DNA of 64,000 nt from DASSUW01 sp963740605. GTDB lineage: Bacteria > Actinomycetota > Thermoleophilia > Solirubrobacterales > Solirubrobacteraceae. Under the pieces are notes generated by a model. The model saw only the letters and a program-made list of their open reading frames with translations, did not search any database and was not told the origin of the DNA. Shown here in pieces: positions 31,360-38,575 of this stretch. The position numbers and the translations under genes were made by a program. The DNA lies in the NCBI GenBank assembly GCA_963740605.1, contig CAVUFC010000018.1:1-64000 (forward strand), given 5' to 3'. The first letter of the stretch is position 1, and each line of letters begins with the position of its first letter.

Positions 31360-32432
31360 CCGAAACCGGCTTCAACGACCCGACCGCGCAGCGCCTCGAG
31401 CGCATCAGCACGGGCGCCGACCCCGACGTCGTCGGCCTGCTGCTCGCCGAGGTCCTGTTCGACCCACGCTGGCGCATCTGCGACGTGGCGCTCATCTCGG
31501 GCGGCAAGTCCAACCTGACCTACCGCGTCGCGTCCGACGCCGGCGAGGTCATCCTGCGCCGCCCGCCGCTCGGCCACATCCTGCCCACGGCCCACGACAT
31601 GGCGCGCGAGCACCGGGTGCTGTCGGCGCTCGAGGGCACCGCGGTGCCCGTGCCGCGCACGCTCCACTTCGGCGACGCCGACAGTCCGCTCGGAGCGCCG
31701 TTCTACGTGATGGAGCGCGTGGTCGGGCACATCTGCCGCCAGGCGCTGCCGCCCGGATACGCCGACGAGCCGGAAGATCGCGCGGCCATCGGCACTGCCC
31801 TCGTCGATGTGCTGGCCGCGCTGCACTCCATCGACCCAGGCGCGGTGGGCCTCGCCGAGTTCGGCCGCCCGGCCGGCTTCATGGAGCGCCAGCTCCGGCG
31901 CTGGTCGAAGCAGTGGGAGGCGTCGCGCGTGGAGGAGATGCCGGCGCTCGACGCGCTGCGCGACGAGCTGGTCCGCACGCTGCCGCCGGAGCGGGTGCAC
32001 GCGATCGTCCACGGCGACTACCGGCTCGACAACACCGTGCTGCACTCGACGGTTCCCGGTCGCATCGTCGCCGTGCTCGACTGGGAGATGAGCACGCTCG
32101 GCGATCCGCTCACCGACCTCGGCGCGCTGCTGGCGTTCTGGAGCGAGGACGGCGACGCCGAGGTCCTGAACGCCGCACGCATCGTCGCGCCGGTCACCGC
32201 CGCCGAGGGCTTCCCCTCGCGCGCCGAGGTGATCGCCCGGTACGCGCACAAGACCGGCTTCGACGTGTCGGACGCGGCCTGGTACCAGTCGTTCGCGTTC
32301 TTCAAGCTCGCCGTCGTCTGCCAGGGCATCGCGGCCCGGGCGGCCGGTGGGGCGATGGTGGGCTCGGGCTTCGACGACGCCCAGCGCCTGGTGGCGCCGC
32401 TCGTCGAAGCCGGCCGCTACCACCTGACCTGA
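31356..32432 (+). CDS. APH-family phosphotransferase (ACAD10/LvaA-like kinase)
   Basis: 358 residues. Kinase features: GGKSNLTYRVASDAGEVILR (nucleotide-binding strands), VHGDYRLDNTVLH (catalytic loop with Asp) and VLDWEMSTLGDPLTDLG (DFG-equivalent). The C-terminal helical lobe ends in FKLAVVCQGIAARAAGG, typical of the ACAD10-like group. Homologues phosphorylate the 4-hydroxyl of 4-hydroxyacyl-CoA before a dedicated acyl-CoA dehydrogenase removes it. It is not expected to be an antibiotic-resistance gene. Coupled by ATGA to the FadE pair. Confidence 0.87.
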   Translation: MTETGFNDPTAQRLERISTGADPDVVGLLLAEVLFDPRWRICDVALISGGKSNLTYRVASDAGEVILRRPPLGHILPTAHDMAREHRVLSALEGTAVPVPRTLHFGDADSPLGAPFYVMERVVGHICRQALPPGYADEPEDRAAIGTALVDVLAALHSIDPGAVGLAEFGRPAGFMERQLRRWSKQWEASRVEEMPALDALRDELVRTLPPERVHAIVHGDYRLDNTVLHSTVPGRIVAVLDWEMSTLGDPLTDLGALLAFWSEDGDAEVLNAARIVAPVTAAEGFPSRAEVIARYAHKTGFDVSDAAWYQSFAFFKLAVVCQGIAARAAGGAMVGSGFDDAQRLVAPLVEAGRYHLT

Positions 32433-32433
32433 A

Positions 32434-32649
32434 TCAGGCGGTCAAGAGCCGCCTGAGAAGCCAGATGCCGGTGACCAGGAGTCCGTAGCCGGCGAGCGAC
32501 GCGCCGCCGACGGTGGGCGGCACGTCCGCGGCGCACAGGATCGCGCCACTGAGCAGGGCCGCGGCGGTGACCGGCGCCAGCGTCAGCCGCGTGCCGCCGT
32601 CGACACGGAGGGCGATCGCAGGACGGCGCCTGAGGCGGGACGGGACCAC
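32434..32649 (-). CDS. Small putative membrane protein
   Basis: 71 residues, GTG start without a clear SD. Arg-rich N-terminus followed by two hydrophobic stretches (LTLAPVTAAALLSGAILCA and GGASLAGYGLLVTGIWLL) ending RRLLTA. It is convergent with the kinase gene and ends 2 nt past its stop. It contains the terminator-like hairpin 32436-32456. It could be real or a chance frame in GC-rich DNA. Confidence 0.4.
   Translation of the reverse strand: MVPSRLRRRPAIALRVDGGTRLTLAPVTAAALLSGAILCAADVPPTVGGASLAGYGLLVTGIWLLRRLLTA
32436..32456. terminator. Hairpin after the FadE/kinase operon
   Basis: CAGGCGG and CCGCCTG pair across a 7-nt loop, 4 nt after the kinase stop. No U-tract. Confidence 0.45.
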
Positions 32650-32707
32650 CGCGGTGAATTCGGCGCGCGCCTGCGGCTTCCTGCCGCGGGCGCGCGCCGT
32701 GGTTCCC

Positions 32708-33526
32708 CTAGGCGTGCTTCCAGACCGGATCGCGCTTCTCGAGGAACGCCTGCACGCCTTCCTTGGCGTCCTGTGACTGGTGCGCCACGTTGCAGGTCAT
32801 GCTCTCGAGCGCGATCAGGGTCTCGGTGTCGCCGTCGAGGCCGCGGTTCGCGGCGAGCTTGGTGATGCGCATCGTGAACTGGCTCTTGTCGAGCATCGGC
32901 GCGACGAAGTCGGCGACCGCCTGGTCGAGCTGGTCGGACGGGGCAGAGGCGTTGGCCAGGCCCCACTCCTCGCACTCCTTGCCCGACAGCAGCTTGCCCG
33001 TGAACAGGAGCTCCTTGGTCTTGCGCAGGCCGATGTAGCGGGGGAGACGGTAGATCGGGCCGGCGCCGCCGAACAGCGCGCGCCGGATGTGAAAGTCGCC
33101 GATGCGGGCGTCGTCGGCGACGACGGCGAAGTCGCACGAGATGAACAGCTCGAAGCCACCGGCCACCGCATAGCCCTCGACGACGGCCACCGTCGGCTTC
33201 GACAGATTGAACGCGCGCCCGAACGTCTCCGCGGAGACCTGAGCGATCTTGACGGACGCGTTCGTCGTGCCGAGGAACTCCGAGTCGAGCATGTTGAGGT
33301 CGGCGCCGGCGCAGAACGTGTTGCCACGGCCGCGGATGACGACGACCCGGACGTCCTCATCCTCCTCGGCCCGGGCGAGCAGCTCGCCGAGGCCCATCAG
33401 CAGCGTCCAGTTGATGCAGTTCTTGACGTGCGGGCGGTTCAGCCAGATCGTCGCGACGCCGCCCTCCACCTCGTACTGGATGACCTCGTCGGTTGCCACC
33501 TGGCTGCTCTCCTGCTGCACGCTCAT
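32708..33526 (-). CDS. Enoyl-CoA hydratase/isomerase (crotonase family)
   Basis: 272 residues. Crotonase core: VATIWLNRPHVKNCINW, oxyanion-hole FCAGADLNML and EGYAVAGGFELFISCD, then FGGAGPIYRLPRYIG where hydratases have G-x-x-P...R-x-x-G. The second catalytic Glu position is not obvious, so the activity could be isomerase or hydrolase. It likely hydrates the product of the FadE dehydrogenase. The operator at 33556 lies upstream. RBS GGAGGAGC-like upstream of ATG 33526. Confidence 0.87.
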   Translation of the reverse strand: MSVQQESSQVATDEVIQYEVEGGVATIWLNRPHVKNCINWTLLMGLGELLARAEEDEDVRVVVIRGRGNTFCAGADLNMLDSEFLGTTNASVKIAQVSAETFGRAFNLSKPTVAVVEGYAVAGGFELFISCDFAVVADDARIGDFHIRRALFGGAGPIYRLPRYIGLRKTKELLFTGKLLSGKECEEWGLANASAPSDQLDQAVADFVAPMLDKSQFTMRITKLAANRGLDGDTETLIALESMTCNVAHQSQDAKEGVQAFLEKRDPVWKHA

Positions 33527-33555
33527 GCTCGCTCCTCCACACCCGATTACTAAAT

Positions 33556-33568
33556 TGAATTCAGATCA
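33556..33568. promoter_or_regulatory. Regulon operator copy (12/13) upstream of enoyl-CoA hydratase
   Basis: TGAATTCAGATCA, 30 nt upstream of the hydratase start. A separate copy at 33639 serves the divergent gene. Confidence 0.68.
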
Positions 33569-33609
33569 TGCCACAGGGTCGGCGAGATGGCAAGGGCACA
33601 ACGTCATCT

Positions 33610-33638
33610 TTGGCATCGACTTTTCCAGATGCCATACT
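33610..33638 (+). promoter_or_regulatory. Promoter of the MBL-fold gene
   Basis: TTGGCA (33610-33615), 17-nt spacer, CATACT (33633-33638). The operator begins at the next base and the ATG is at 33655, so any leader is very short. Confidence 0.55.
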
Positions 33639-33651
33639 TGAACTCGGGTCA
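33639..33651. promoter_or_regulatory. Regulon operator copy (11/13) upstream of MBL-fold gene
   Basis: TGAACTCGGGTCA, immediately after the predicted -10 and 3 nt before the ATG, covering the transcription start. Confidence 0.58.
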
Positions 33652-33654
33652 GTC

Positions 33655-34647
33655 ATGGAGAACGTAATCCGCATCCCCATCCCGCTGCGCCACATCGGCT
33701 CCGTCAACGCCTGGCTGCTGCGGGGCGACCCCGTGACGCTCATCGACACCGGCCCACGCGAGGACGAGGCGCTCGGCGCGCTCGAGGCGGGCCTCGCCCG
33801 CGAAGGCCTGCGGGTCGAGGACATCGAGCTCGTGCTGGTCACGCACCACCATCTCGACCACTCGGGCCTGGCCGCGACCGTCGCGCGCCGCTCGGGCGCC
33901 CGGATCGGGGCGTACGAGCGGGCGGCCGCGTACGGGCGCGACTACGACGAGCGGACGGACGCCGACCGGCGGTTCTCGCTCGCGCTCATGCGCCATCACG
34001 GCGTGCCCGACCAGGTCATCGCCGACAACGAGGACTTCTGGGACTTCATCCGCCGGACCTCGGAGGCCTACGACGCCGACGTCGTGCTTGCGGACGGCGC
34101 CAGCGTCCGCGCCGGCGGCCGCGACCTCCGCGTCGTGGCACGGCCTGGCCACAGCACGACCGATGCCCTGTTCGTCGACGAGCGCGACGCGATCGCCTTC
34201 GTGGGCGACCACCTGCTGGCGGGCATCTCGTCCAACACCGAGGTCTATCCCGTGCTCGAGCCCGACGGCACGCGGCCGCGGGCGCGCGTGGAGTACCTCG
34301 AGAGCCTGCGCCGCACCGCCGCGATGCCGCTCGCTCGGCTGCTGACCGGGCACGGCGACGAGGTGACCGCCCACGTCGACCTCGTCCGCCGGCGGCTGGA
34401 GGACCACGAACGGCGCTGTGGCCGCATCGTCGAAGCGCTCCGCGCCGGCCACGCGAGCGCCTTCGAGATCGCCACCCACCTGTGGCCGGACGAGATCGTC
34501 GCCGGACAGCCGCTGCTCGTCGTCTGGGAGGTGCTCGGGCACCTCGACCTTCTGCTCGACGCGGGCCGCGTCGAGGAGGACGTGACCGACGACGGCAGCA
34601 CTTACGGCGCGGCCTCGTTCGCCCTCGCCACGACCCCCAGCCACTAG
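33655..34647 (+). CDS. MBL-fold metallo-hydrolase
   Basis: 330 residues. Metal-binding LVTHHHLDHSGLAATVA (H-x-H-x-D-H), PGHSTTDALF, GDHLLAGIS and LLTGHGDEV supply the expected ligands. A C-terminal winged-helix-like extension (HLWPDEIVAGQPLLVVWEVL) is usual in this LACTB2/thioesterase-like group. It may hydrolyse a CoA thioester or lactone. The downstream SDR begins 12 nt later with a strong AGGAGG and is co-transcribed. Confidence 0.86.
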   Translation: MENVIRIPIPLRHIGSVNAWLLRGDPVTLIDTGPREDEALGALEAGLAREGLRVEDIELVLVTHHHLDHSGLAATVARRSGARIGAYERAAAYGRDYDERTDADRRFSLALMRHHGVPDQVIADNEDFWDFIRRTSEAYDADVVLADGASVRAGGRDLRVVARPGHSTTDALFVDERDAIAFVGDHLLAGISSNTEVYPVLEPDGTRPRARVEYLESLRRTAAMPLARLLTGHGDEVTAHVDLVRRRLEDHERRCGRIVEALRAGHASAFEIATHLWPDEIVAGQPLLVVWEVLGHLDLLLDAGRVEEDVTDDGSTYGAASFALATTPSH

Positions 34648-34659
34648 GAGGTGGCCGTC

Positions 34660-35499
34660 GTGCACGACTCATCTGACACTCTGATCGAAGTGCCCGCACC
34701 GGACGTCCGGGACCGCTTCGACCTCACGGGCCGCGTGGCCCTTGTCACCGGCGGCACGCGCGGGCTCGGGCTCGCGATGGCGCGGGCGTTCGCCCAGGCC
34801 GGCGCGCAGATCGTCGTCGTCAGCCGCAAGGCGCAGGCGTGCGACGAGGTCGTCGCCGCGTTGCGCGCCGAGGGCGCCAAAGCGGTGGCCTGCGCCTGCC
34901 ACGTCGGCCACTGGGACGAGCTCGACGTGCTCGTCGAGGAGGTCTACGGCGAGTTCGGCCGCGTCGACGTGCTCGTCAACAACGCGGGCGTCTCGCCGCT
35001 CTACGACAAGCTCACCGACGTCAGCGAAGAGCTGTTCGACAAGGTCGTCGCCGTCAACCTCAAGGGCCCGTTCCGCCTCGCCAGCCTGATCGGCGAGCGG
35101 ATGGTGGCCGCCGGCAGCGGCTCGATCATCAACGTCTCGAGCACCGGCGCGGTGCGGCCGACGCGCGACATCGTGCCGTACGCCGCCGCCAAGGCCGGGG
35201 TCAACGCGATGACCGTCGGCCTGGCGCACGCGTTCGGGCCGGCCGTACGCGTCAACGCCATCATGCCAGGCCCGTTCCTGACCACGATCTCGCAGGCGTG
35301 GGACATGGACCTGTTCGCCGAGCGCGCCCGCACCTTTCCCGCCCGCCGCGCCGGCGAGGCGGAGGAGATCGTGGGCGCCGCGCTGTACCTCGCGAGCGAC
35401 GCCTCGAGCTACACCACTGGCACGATCATCACCGTCGACGGCGGCGCGCAGTGGAGCATGGCCGGGACCGGCGACGGCGGTCCCGACCAATTGACTTGA
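34660..35499 (+). CDS. Short-chain dehydrogenase/reductase
   Basis: 279 residues. GTG 34660 is chosen over 34651 because AGGAGGTG lies just upstream. An N-terminal extension of about 20 residues precedes VALVTGGTRGLGLAMARAF; NNAGVSPLYD, INVSSTGAVRP, YAAAKAGVNAM and TTGTIITVDGGAQWSM follow. The stop codon lies inside the operator for the PHA synthase operon. Probably oxidises a beta-hydroxyacyl intermediate or ketone. Confidence 0.88.
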   Translation: MHDSSDTLIEVPAPDVRDRFDLTGRVALVTGGTRGLGLAMARAFAQAGAQIVVVSRKAQACDEVVAALRAEGAKAVACACHVGHWDELDVLVEEVYGEFGRVDVLVNNAGVSPLYDKLTDVSEELFDKVVAVNLKGPFRLASLIGERMVAAGSGSIINVSSTGAVRPTRDIVPYAAAKAGVNAMTVGLAHAFGPAVRVNAIMPGPFLTTISQAWDMDLFAERARTFPARRAGEAEEIVGAALYLASDASSYTTGTIITVDGGAQWSMAGTGDGGPDQLT

Positions 35500-35509
35500 A
35501 GTCAGGTCA
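35497..35509. promoter_or_regulatory. Regulon operator copy (12/13) upstream of PHA synthase operon
   Basis: TGAAGTCAGGTCA within the near-palindrome TTGACTTGAAGTCAGGTCAA (35491-35510). The SDR's TGA is part of it. It ties PHA synthesis to the catabolic regulon. Confidence 0.7.
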
Positions 35510-35534
35510 ATTTTCGAATACCGTGGCGGCGGTC

Positions 35535-35849
35535 ATGAGCTCGAAGCAGCCGCTATGGCTCCAAGCCGTCCACCGCCTCGAGCGCGCCATCGGGGAGCCC
35601 GTCGAGGCGGCCGTCCGCACGGACATCTACTTCGACCTCGTGACGAAGGCGACGCGTGCCACCCGATCGGTCAAGGGGACCGTCTCCGGGACGTCGACGC
35701 GGGTGCTGCACCTGATGAACCTGCCGGCCGGCACGGACATGGGCCGTATGCGCGAGCAGCTGCTGCGCATGGAGCGGCGGCTAAACCAGCTCACCGAAGA
35801 GCTCGCGGAGCTGGACGGGCGCCCGCACGACAAGGGCCCGAAGCGCTGA
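35535..35849 (+). CDS. Minimal PhaE-like PHA synthase partner
   Basis: 104 residues. Helical protein whose C-terminus (LMNLPAGTDMGRMREQLLRM, then ERRLNQLTEELAELD) resembles the end of PhaE, the class III PHA synthase partner: a short 'N-LP-x-x-x-D' turn followed by a coiled coil. Typical PhaE is over 300 residues, so this is a reduced version. Its TGA overlaps the phaC ATG by 1 nt, implying coupled expression and a 1:1 complex. Family assignment is inferred from context and this C-terminal pattern. Confidence 0.6.
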   Translation: MSSKQPLWLQAVHRLERAIGEPVEAAVRTDIYFDLVTKATRATRSVKGTVSGTSTRVLHLMNLPAGTDMGRMREQLLRMERRLNQLTEELAELDGRPHDKGPKR

Positions 35850-36946
35850 TGCCGCCGACGCTCAACCCCGTCGATCTCGTCAACCGCGTCAACCGCGAGG
35901 TCGAACGCTCGCTGCTGCGGGCCCGCAACGGCGTCCGCTACGTCCGCGGGACGGGTCGCCCGAACGTGGGCGCGACGCCGAAGGAGGTCATCTGGCGCCG
36001 CGGCAAGGCGGAGGTGTGGCGCTACGACAATGGGACGGTCCGCTACGGCCCGCCGGTGCTGATCGTGCACAGCCTCGTGAGTCGCAGCTACATCCTCGAC
36101 CTGCGGCCCGGCAACAGCCTCGTCGAGTTCCTCACGACCGCCGGCCTCGACGTCTTCATGCTCGACTGGGGCGTCCCGGACGAGCTCGACGCCGACAACG
36201 ACCTCGCCCGCTACGTCGATTGGTACCTGCCTCGGGCAGTGGACGCGGTGCGCCGGGAGACCGGCAGCGACGAGGTCACGCTGATGGGCTACTGCCTCGG
36301 CGGCGTGCTGGCGGCGCTCTACGCCGCCGGCCACGACGACGCGCCAGTCCGCAACCTGATCCTGATGGCGACGCCGGTGAACTTCGACGAGATGGGCGCG
36401 ATGGTGGCGCTGCTCCGCGAGGGCCGGCTGAACCCTGACGAGATGTGCGACGACTCCGGCAACGTGCCCGCCGACGTGCTCTACACCGGGTTCTACATGC
36501 AGGCGCCGACCGTCGAGGTCGCGCAGAAGGCGACGTTGCTGGAGAACCTGTGGAACGACGAGTTCGTCGACGGGTTCCAGGCGATGGGGCAGTGGTCGCG
36601 CGACCACGTGCCGTTCCCAGGGGCCGTCTTCCGTGAGCTCGTCGAGGAGTTCGTGCGAAAGAACGTGTTGATGACCGGGTCGATACGCGTCGGCGACCGC
36701 AAGATCAACCTTGCCGACGCGCGTGGCAACGTCCTCAACGCCATGGCCGAGCGCGACAACGTCGTGCCGCCTCCGGCGGTCGAGCCGGTCATGGAGCTGA
36801 TCGGCGATCCCGCGCGGCGCGAGGAGCTCCGGCTGCCGGGCGGGCACGTCACGTTCGGCACCGGTCGCAGCGCGGTCAAGCACACGATGCCGAGCCTCGC
36901 CGGCTGGATCATCGACCACTCCGACGAACGACCCGAGGAGCCGTGA
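35849..36946 (+). CDS. phaC: Class III poly(3-hydroxyalkanoate) synthase PhaC
   Basis: 365 residues, the class III size. Lipase-like box MGYCLGGV puts the nucleophile at Cys149; Asp303 (ERDNVVPP) and His333 (PGGHVTFG) complete the triad, at nearly the same numbering as the Allochromatium enzyme. LDWGVPDE and YVDWYLPRAVDAV are conserved. It polymerises (R)-3-hydroxyacyl-CoA to PHA on granules. It overlaps both neighbours by 1 nt (TGATG), within a PhaE-like, PhaC, GNAT operon under the regulon operator. Confidence 0.93.
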   Translation: MPPTLNPVDLVNRVNREVERSLLRARNGVRYVRGTGRPNVGATPKEVIWRRGKAEVWRYDNGTVRYGPPVLIVHSLVSRSYILDLRPGNSLVEFLTTAGLDVFMLDWGVPDELDADNDLARYVDWYLPRAVDAVRRETGSDEVTLMGYCLGGVLAALYAAGHDDAPVRNLILMATPVNFDEMGAMVALLREGRLNPDEMCDDSGNVPADVLYTGFYMQAPTVEVAQKATLLENLWNDEFVDGFQAMGQWSRDHVPFPGAVFRELVEEFVRKNVLMTGSIRVGDRKINLADARGNVLNAMAERDNVVPPPAVEPVMELIGDPARREELRLPGGHVTFGTGRSAVKHTMPSLAGWIIDHSDERPEEP

Positions 36947-37467
36947 TGGAGTACCGACCGATCGCGCCGGGCGACGAGCCCGCGCTGGCGCGCTTCTTCG
37001 CGCGCATCCCCGAGGCCGATCGCACGTTCCTCAAGGAGGACGTCGGCGACCCGCACGTCATCGCCGACTGGTCTTCCCCCGGCGCCGCGCGGGTGATCGC
37101 CGTCGACGGCGAGGAGGTGGTCGGCTCGGTGGCGGTGGTGCCCCTGCACGGCTGGTCCAGCCACGTCGGGGAGGTGCGCCTGGTCGTCGATCCCGGGCGC
37201 CGCGGCCGCGGCATCGGGCGCGAGCTGGCACGCCACGCCGTGCTCGAGGCCGTCGAGCTCAAGCTCGCGAAGCTGATGGTCGAGGTGATCTCCGACCAGG
37301 CGGCGCTGATCGGCATGTTCCGCGCACTCGGCTTCGAGCCGGAGGCGCTGCTGGCCGACCACGTGCGCGACCGCTCGGGCGAGGTGCGCGACCTGATGGT
37401 GCTGAGCAACGACGTCGAGTCGCAGTTCTCGTCAATGGCCACCGCTGGCATCTCCGACCAGATCTGA
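36946..37467 (+). CDS. GNAT-family N-acetyltransferase
   Basis: 173 residues. Acetyl-CoA-binding motif VRLVVDPGRRGRGIGREL (R/Q-x-x-G-x-G/A) near residues 83-100, with LVVEVI-like strand and ALGFEPEALL following. ATG 36946 overlaps the phaC stop by 1 nt; an in-frame GTG lies one codon earlier. Substrate unknown; the PHA operon location suggests a role in granule proteins or metabolism, but this is only context. Confidence 0.82.
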   Translation: MEYRPIAPGDEPALARFFARIPEADRTFLKEDVGDPHVIADWSSPGAARVIAVDGEEVVGSVAVVPLHGWSSHVGEVRLVVDPGRRGRGIGRELARHAVLEAVELKLAKLMVEVISDQAALIGMFRALGFEPEALLADHVRDRSGEVRDLMVLSNDVESQFSSMATAGISDQI

Positions 37468-37479
37468 ACCGACAGATAC

Positions 37480-37492
37480 TGAACTGAGTTCC
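37480..37492. promoter_or_regulatory. Regulon operator copy (12/13) upstream of the second phasin-like gene
   Basis: TGAACTGAGTTCC, 20 nt before the ATG at 37512. It is the rightmost operator copy I see in the window. Confidence 0.65.
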
Positions 37493-37511
37493 GGTAACGT
37501 CCCGTTCACAG

Positions 37512-37754
37512 ATGCCTTCCGTCAACACAGATATCGACGTCACGCGACTGCTCTTGGATGCGCCCTGGGGCGCAGCGCGGGCGTGCGTTGACGCGTACGA
37601 GACGGGCATCCGCATCGCGACCGACGTCCAGCTCACCGTGGCGCGTACGGTGCGGCTCGAGCCGATCCGCTCGGTGGCCGCCACGTGCGCCAACTTGACC
37701 CGCGACATCGGGGCCACGCAGCTGTCCACGGCGCGCTGGTTCCTCGACGCGTGA
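37512..37754 (+). CDS. Small phasin-like protein
   Basis: 80 residues, predicted as amphipathic helices without charge blocks (WGAARACVDAYETGIRIATD, QLTVARTVRLEPIRSVAATC). No cysteine motif and no signal peptide. Its place right after the PHA synthase operon, coupled by GTGA to a hydrolase, suggests a granule-associated protein. The assignment is contextual. Confidence 0.5.
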   Translation: MPSVNTDIDVTRLLLDAPWGAARACVDAYETGIRIATDVQLTVARTVRLEPIRSVAATCANLTRDIGATQLSTARWFLDA

Positions 37755-38575
37755 CCGTCGAGACCGGGTTCGCCGCGGCCCTCGACGGCGGGACGCGCCT
37801 GTACTGGGAGAGCCGCGGCACCGGAGAGCCGGTGCTGCTCATCCACGGCCTCGGGCTGAGCGGCGGGGCGTGGTGGCGAACGGTCGAGGCACTGTGCCCG
37901 ACGCTGCGCGTGATCACATTCGACCACCGCGGCATCGGGCAGTCGGAGTCGCTCATGCCCGCCTTCACGACGGAGGCGATGGCCGACGACGCCGCGTCGA
38001 TCCTCGACGAGCTCAGCCTCGAGTCTGCGCACGTCTACGGCTTCTCGCTCGGTGGCATGGTGGCGCAGCAGCTGGCGCTGCGGCACCCGCGCCGCGTACG
38101 GTCGCTGATCCTGGGCGCGACACAAGCGGGCGGCCGGCACGCCGTGCCCGCCGACCGTGACGTCCTGGAGTTCTTCCGGCAGCGGCCGAATCTGGGGTTC
38201 GAGCAGGCCGCACGGGCATCGGTGGCCTACAACTACGCGCCGGGCTTTCGCGAGCAGCATCCCGACCGGATCGAAGAGGACATCGAGTGGCGGCTCGGCC
38301 AGCGGTTCGACGCCCATGCCTACCGGGCGCAGCTTTTCGCGGCGGCGCTCCACAACTGCTACGGACGGCTTGACCGCATCGAGGTCCCGACGCTCGTGGT
38401 CCACGGCACCGACGACCGCGTCATCCCAGTGGACAACGCCCATCTGATGGCCGAGCGGCTGCCGAACTGCCGGCTGACCGAGCTCGAGTCGACGGGTCAC
38501 CTCTACGTGACCGAGGTGCCTGAGATCGACGACGCGATCGGGCGCTTCTTCGCGGACCGCGACGCCGCGCCGTGA
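37751..38575 (+). CDS. Alpha/beta hydrolase (possible PHA depolymerase/esterase)
   Basis: 274 residues. LLIHGLGLSGGAWWRTVE oxyanion loop, FDHRGIGQSE, nucleophile elbow YGFSLGGMV (Ser99), then HGTDDRVIP (Asp) and STGHLYV (His). GTG 37751 overlaps the phasin-like stop by 4 nt. In this PHA context it could degrade the polymer or hydrolyse a pathway ester. The next gene, a CoA ligase, overlaps by 1 nt, which would activate a released acid. Confidence 0.83.
   Translation: MTVETGFAAALDGGTRLYWESRGTGEPVLLIHGLGLSGGAWWRTVEALCPTLRVITFDHRGIGQSESLMPAFTTEAMADDAASILDELSLESAHVYGFSLGGMVAQQLALRHPRRVRSLILGATQAGGRHAVPADRDVLEFFRQRPNLGFEQAARASVAYNYAPGFREQHPDRIEEDIEWRLGQRFDAHAYRAQLFAAALHNCYGRLDRIEVPTLVVHGTDDRVIPVDNAHLMAERLPNCRLTELESTGHLYVTEVPEIDDAIGRFFADRDAAP

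Noticed and set aside
31356..32432. Aminoglycoside resistance gene
   Set aside because: APH fold but the C-terminal lobe and operon with acyl-CoA dehydrogenases fit the acyl-CoA kinase group.
1710..37492. Assignment of the operator to KstR or KstR2
   Set aside because: Those consensus sites (AAC-GTT or CAAG-CTTG cores) do not match TGAANTNANTTCA.
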